Assembly: GCA_027593245.1 (NCBI GenBank)
Contig: JAQCJC010000007.1
Span: 1-46,738, forward strand
Source of the DNA: Bacteroidota bacterium
GTDB lineage: Bacteria; Bacteroidota; Bacteroidia; Flavobacteriales; Flavobacteriaceae
Length of the DNA: 46,738 nt
Direction of reading: 5' to 3'
The notes below the pieces were generated by a model. It saw only the letters and a list, made by a program, of their open reading frames with translations. It was not told the DNA's origin and did no database searches. Positions 43,833-46,738 of this stretch are shown here, piece by piece. Position 1 is the first letter of the stretch. Every line of letters begins with the position of its first letter. Made by a program: the position numbers and the translations under genes.

Positions 43833-44309
43833 TTATGATTTTAAATCTTCAATCTGAAGATTGTACTCGTATTGTAAATCTTCATGAAGTTTTGATGTCT
43901 TTTTTTGAATCAATTCAATCTGACGATTAAATATATTTGTTAATGTTTTGTTCCTCAAAACAGAAGGTTTTATTTTTAGCATTTGATGACAAACATAGAG
44001 CAGTAGCTCAACTTCTGTTTCAGGGCAATTTGAATAACGAGAAAACTTTCTGACACGGCGTAAAATTTTCCGTATACTTTTTTTTATGTAAAAATAGCTG
44101 TTGGTATTGATCTCACTAAAATGATTGTCCAATTGAGTTTTAATGCTGTTTATATAACCTTCTTCATTGTCAGCTTCAAAGAGAAGGTATGTTAGTAGTT
44201 CCTTGTTTTCAAGTTTGAACCGCGCCAGACGTAAACAAAGTTGTCTTATACTTTCTTTATCCAAACCCGCTAACTCTTTTCTAATTTCTACGACACTAGC
44301 TGCTTTCAT
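43833..44309 (-). CDS. hypothetical helical protein
   Basis: A 158-residue protein that I do not recognise. It is almost entirely helical and charged, with the segment ELAGLDKESIRQLCLRLARFKLENKELL and a basic stretch FYIKKSIRKILRRVRKFSRYS; no signal peptide or membrane segment. The C-terminus is a coiled-coil-like run (QIELIQKKTSKLHEDLQYEYNL, about 130-151). Similar sequences seem to occur in Bacteroidota, but I cannot name a family. It is 3 nt upstream of ppgK, so the two are one operon. Confidence 0.75.
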   Translation of the reverse strand: MKAASVVEIRKELAGLDKESIRQLCLRLARFKLENKELLTYLLFEADNEEGYINSIKTQLDNHFSEINTNSYFYIKKSIRKILRRVRKFSRYSNCPETEVELLLYVCHQMLKIKPSVLRNKTLTNIFNRQIELIQKKTSKLHEDLQYEYNLQIEDLKS

Positions 44310-44428
44310 ATGTGTTGTAATATTACAATTTTTAAGAAATTATCACAAAAAGATGTTGAATTTTATTTTTTTTCATTTTTTTTAAATAAAATTTAGTTAA
44401 AACCACATCAGAAACTACAACAGATATG

Positions 44429-44436
44429 TACTTTTG
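44429..44436 (+). promoter_or_regulatory. -7 promoter box for the membrane hydrolase gene
   Basis: TACTTTTG matches TAnnTTTG, 10 nt before the ATG at 44447, so the leader is only about 5-7 nt. No TTTG at -33. The rest of the 137-nt gap is AT-rich with no other recognisable element. Confidence 0.45.
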
Positions 44437-44446
44437 TCCTTAGTTT

Positions 44447-45469
44447 ATGGATTCACTTACACAAATTGTTTTGGGTGCCGCCTGCGGTGAAGTAGTTTTG
44501 GGAAAAAAAATTGGCAATAAAGCCCTTTTTTTTGGTGCTCTTGGAGGTACGCTTCCAGATCTTGACGTATTTGTTGGAAGATGGCTTTATAGTAATGAAA
44601 TTCAGGCTATGGCCTTCCATAGAGGGTTTATGCATTCTATTCCGTTTGCGGTTATTTCAAGTATTCTCCTAGGCTATTTTCTGTTTTGGTCTTTTGATCG
44701 CGGAAGTCGAAAAGGGCTTACCACAAGAAAAAATTGGATTAGCTTATTTTTTTGGTCGATTTTCACACATCCTATTTTGGATTGTTTTACCGCTTATGGT
44801 ACACAATTATTTGCTCCTTTCTCATCTTATAGAGTAGCTTTTGATAATATTTCTGTTGCAGATCCTTTATATACTGTTCCTTTTTTATTGAGTCTTATTT
44901 TGTTGTTGTTTTTCAAACGCAATTCAAAGCCAAGGCGCTCCATATTAAACTTTGGCATAGTGGTTAGTTCGTTATATATGTTGACAACGTTTATAAATAA
45001 GACATACATCTCTACTGTATTTAAATCTTCATTAGAAAATCAAAAGATTGTATATAGTCGGTTCAGGTGCCAGCCAACGATTTTTAATAATGTACTTTGG
45101 TATGGTATTGCGGAATCTAAATCTGATTATTATGTAGCCCTTTATTCCATATTCGATGAGTCGGATTATCCAAAGAAATGGCAGCGAATTCCTAAAAATC
45201 ACAACCTAATTTCTACAAATGACAAAGATATTCAAACCTTAATTTGGTTTAGTAATGGGTTTTACAGTGTAACAGAATCTGCTGAGCTAGGAGTTTTTAT
45301 TTTTAAAGATTTAAGATATCCATTAATGGATGAAAACGATCCAAATTCATCTGTGTTTAGTTTTTCAATTGAAAAGGTAAATAAGCGTTGGATTGCAGCG
45401 CCATTTTACCCAGAGAATCCTGACGAAGACGACGTTTTAAAGTTTTGGAACCGTATTAAAGGAATTTAG
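44447..45469 (+). CDS. YdjM/YbcI-type membrane-bound metal-dependent hydrolase
   Basis: A 340-residue polytopic protein of the LexA-binding inner-membrane-associated hydrolase family. The opening MDSLTQIVLGAACGEVVLGK is the family start, GALGGTLPDLDVF and FHRGFMHSIPF carry the conserved Asp and His ligands, and WSIFTHPILDCFTAYGTQLFAPFS holds a second His/Asp set. Four or more hydrophobic segments lie in the first 190 residues; the C-terminal 150 form a soluble domain. Substrate unknown. It converges on the trans-sulfuration gene with 4 nt between them. Confidence 0.88.
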   Translation: MDSLTQIVLGAACGEVVLGKKIGNKALFFGALGGTLPDLDVFVGRWLYSNEIQAMAFHRGFMHSIPFAVISSILLGYFLFWSFDRGSRKGLTTRKNWISLFFWSIFTHPILDCFTAYGTQLFAPFSSYRVAFDNISVADPLYTVPFLLSLILLLFFKRNSKPRRSILNFGIVVSSLYMLTTFINKTYISTVFKSSLENQKIVYSRFRCQPTIFNNVLWYGIAESKSDYYVALYSIFDESDYPKKWQRIPKNHNLISTNDKDIQTLIWFSNGFYSVTESAELGVFIFKDLRYPLMDENDPNSSVFSFSIEKVNKRWIAAPFYPENPDEDDVLKFWNRIKGI

Positions 45470-45473
45470 AAAC

Positions 45474-46667
45474 TTAAAGTATGCCTACAGATTTCATACA
45501 AGCGCTCATGGATTTGAATGTTCGCTTAATATCATTATCCAACCCAACAGAAAAGCGAATCAATCCTGGGGTTAGGCCCATTTCCTTTTGCTCATCTTCT
45601 GGAATTTCGGAAGATGTAGACGATCCTGGTGCGCTGAAGAGCGTTTTATAAAAACCAAGACTAACCGCTAAATACCCTAAATTTTTCCCTTGCATTAACT
45701 CCATCAAGGCATTGGCTTTTTCAAGTGTTCCGACGTCAATAGTTAGCATCCCGCCATACCCAAATTCTGTATTCATTTGACGTTTAAATACATTATGTGA
45801 AGGGTGTGTGTCTAGTCCAGGATATACAGTTATTACGCCTAAAGATTCAAATTGCTTTGCTAAATACATAGCGTTGGCACTGTGTTGTTTCATTCGGATG
45901 TGTAAAGTTCTTAAGTTTTTAAGAATAGATGCCGCGCGCTGACTGTCCATTGTAGCTCCGAAAAGCATTGCAGCTCCATCGTTTACATTACGTAAGTTAT
46001 CGACAAGTTCCTGTGTACCACATACCACACCTCCAATTGTATCACTTGCGCCATTGATAAATTTTGTTAGGCTATGGATAATTATATCAGCACCAAGCTG
46101 TTTTGGCGAAATAGATAAAGGGGAGAAGGTGTTGTCAACAACAAGTTGAAGGTTGTGTTTTTTAGCAATTACTGAAAGGGCTTCAATATCAGCGACTTCA
46201 AGAAGCGGGTTACTTATAGATTCACAGTACAGTACTTTTGTTTGACTTGTAATCGCGGCTTCAACTGATTTAAGACTTGTGATATCAACAAAACTTGTTT
46301 TAATATTAAGCTTAGGTGTAAAGTTTTTTAGAAAAGCGTAGGTGCCTCCGTATATTGTTCGGCTCGATACGATATGATCTCCAGCCGCACAAAGCTGCAT
46401 GAGTACGGCTGTGATTGCGCCCATTCCTGAAGCAGATACATTTGAAGTCTCTGTTCCTTCCATTGCGGCCAATGCTTCTCCTAAGTAAAGGTTTGACGGG
46501 GAGCTGTGTCTTGAATACAAATAACAACCGTCTGCGTTGCCTTCAAAAGTGTCAAACATGGTTTTAGCGGACAGAAAGGTGTAGGTTGAAGAATCAGAAA
46601 TGGATGGATTTATCCCTCCAAATTCTCCGAAATACTGTAAGTCTTGAATGGAGTCTGCTGGTTTCAT
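45474..46667 (-). CDS. PLP-dependent trans-sulfuration enzyme (methionine gamma-lyase/cystathionine-type)
   Basis: A Cys/Met-metabolism PLP enzyme of 397 residues. CYLYSRHSSPSNLYLGEALAAMEGTE (about 48-73), SASGMGAITAVLMQLCAAGDHIV with the cofactor phosphate contacts, CESISNPLLEVADI, VVDNTFSPLSISPKQLGADI with the conserved Asp, and IIHSLTKFINGASDTIGG with the Schiff-base Lys near 201. The C-terminal FSAPGSSTSSEIPEDEQKEMGL and GLIRFSVGLD are conserved. Methionine gamma-lyase, cystathionine gamma-lyase/synthase and O-acylhomoserine sulfhydrylase share these motifs; the exact reaction is not decided by sequence reading. The 71-nt gap upstream to the window edge shows no recognisable riboswitch. 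Confidence 0.9.
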   Translation of the reverse strand: MKPADSIQDLQYFGEFGGINPSISDSSTYTFLSAKTMFDTFEGNADGCYLYSRHSSPSNLYLGEALAAMEGTETSNVSASGMGAITAVLMQLCAAGDHIVSSRTIYGGTYAFLKNFTPKLNIKTSFVDITSLKSVEAAITSQTKVLYCESISNPLLEVADIEALSVIAKKHNLQLVVDNTFSPLSISPKQLGADIIIHSLTKFINGASDTIGGVVCGTQELVDNLRNVNDGAAMLFGATMDSQRAASILKNLRTLHIRMKQHSANAMYLAKQFESLGVITVYPGLDTHPSHNVFKRQMNTEFGYGGMLTIDVGTLEKANALMELMQGKNLGYLAVSLGFYKTLFSAPGSSTSSEIPEDEQKEMGLTPGLIRFSVGLDNDIKRTFKSMSACMKSVGIL

Positions 46668-46738
46668 AATAATAATTTTAAGTCAAATAACTAAAAATTA
46701 TGATATAAAAACAATTAATATTTATTTATATAGAAAAA

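Noticed and set aside
46668-46738. SAM or other riboswitch before the trans-sulfuration gene
   Set aside because: The 71 nt available are almost all A/T with no conserved stems or core motifs. A longer leader beyond the window cannot be excluded.

Overview
The window is low-GC core chromosome of a bacterium of the family Flavobacteriaceae (phylum Bacteroidota). The evidence is gene content and gene order: a GldI-type gliding-motility peptidyl-prolyl isomerase, a cyclophilin-FKBP fusion lipoprotein, a heterodimeric methylmalonyl-CoA mutase, a very long signal peptidase I, DUF3810 and DUF5683 proteins, and an HsdR_N protein divergent from holA. Many starts are preceded by the Bacteroidota promoter form (TTTG, about 19 nt, TAnnTTTG) instead of a Shine-Dalgarno-rich leader. 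I see no tRNA, rRNA, insertion sequence, phage, CRISPR array or integron. Coding density is very high: the longest gaps between genes are about 135-140 nt (18792-18929, 36035-36169, 44310-44446), so no stretch above 300 nt lacks a gene.

Layout. 1-12130 is mostly minus strand: an OstA/LptA-like protein cut by the window edge, purA, a Fur-family regulator, a RelA/SpoT enzyme, a SpoU/TrmH RNA methyltransferase, two secreted amidohydrolase-family proteins and a DUF3810 membrane protein. pepD (+) follows. An operon nrnA-gldI-cyclophilin/FKBP (-) ends at a clear terminator, with ndk (+) divergent from nrnA. Next come recF, a lipoprotein and a DciA-like protein (-). A plus-strand run from 18930 to 25177 holds a TPR membrane protein, ribH, two small membrane proteins, mutL, two rhomboid proteases and a membrane-anchored EEP phosphatase.

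25180-36034 is one long minus-strand block. In transcription order it reads udk, a DivIC/FtsB-like protein, mutA and mutB of methylmalonyl-CoA mutase, a second ParA-like ATPase with an unusual C-terminal extension, parA, parB, a DUF5683 protein, dapB, lepB and a WbqC-like protein. trxB (+) diverges from udk. Then come pheT (-), an OmpA-family lipoprotein (-), a family 2 glycosyltransferase with an HsdR_N protein (-), holA (+), a hypothetical protein with polyphosphate glucokinase (-), a YdjM-type membrane hydrolase (+) and a PLP-dependent trans-sulfuration enzyme (-).

The most notable points are two in-frame nonsense codons in otherwise intact genes: a TAG in the essential pheT (codon 460) and a TAA in ppgK (codon 122). 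In both, the flanking reading frame and total length are preserved. Others are the tandem ParA paralog whose C-terminus resembles a BamE/SmpA-like fold, an amidohydrolase cluster in which two of three domains lack the metal-binding HxH, a MutL with degenerate endonuclease motifs, and two promoters placed so close to ATG that the transcripts should be leaderless. I found no clearly novel defence, secretion or biosynthetic system; most of the window is ordinary housekeeping DNA.
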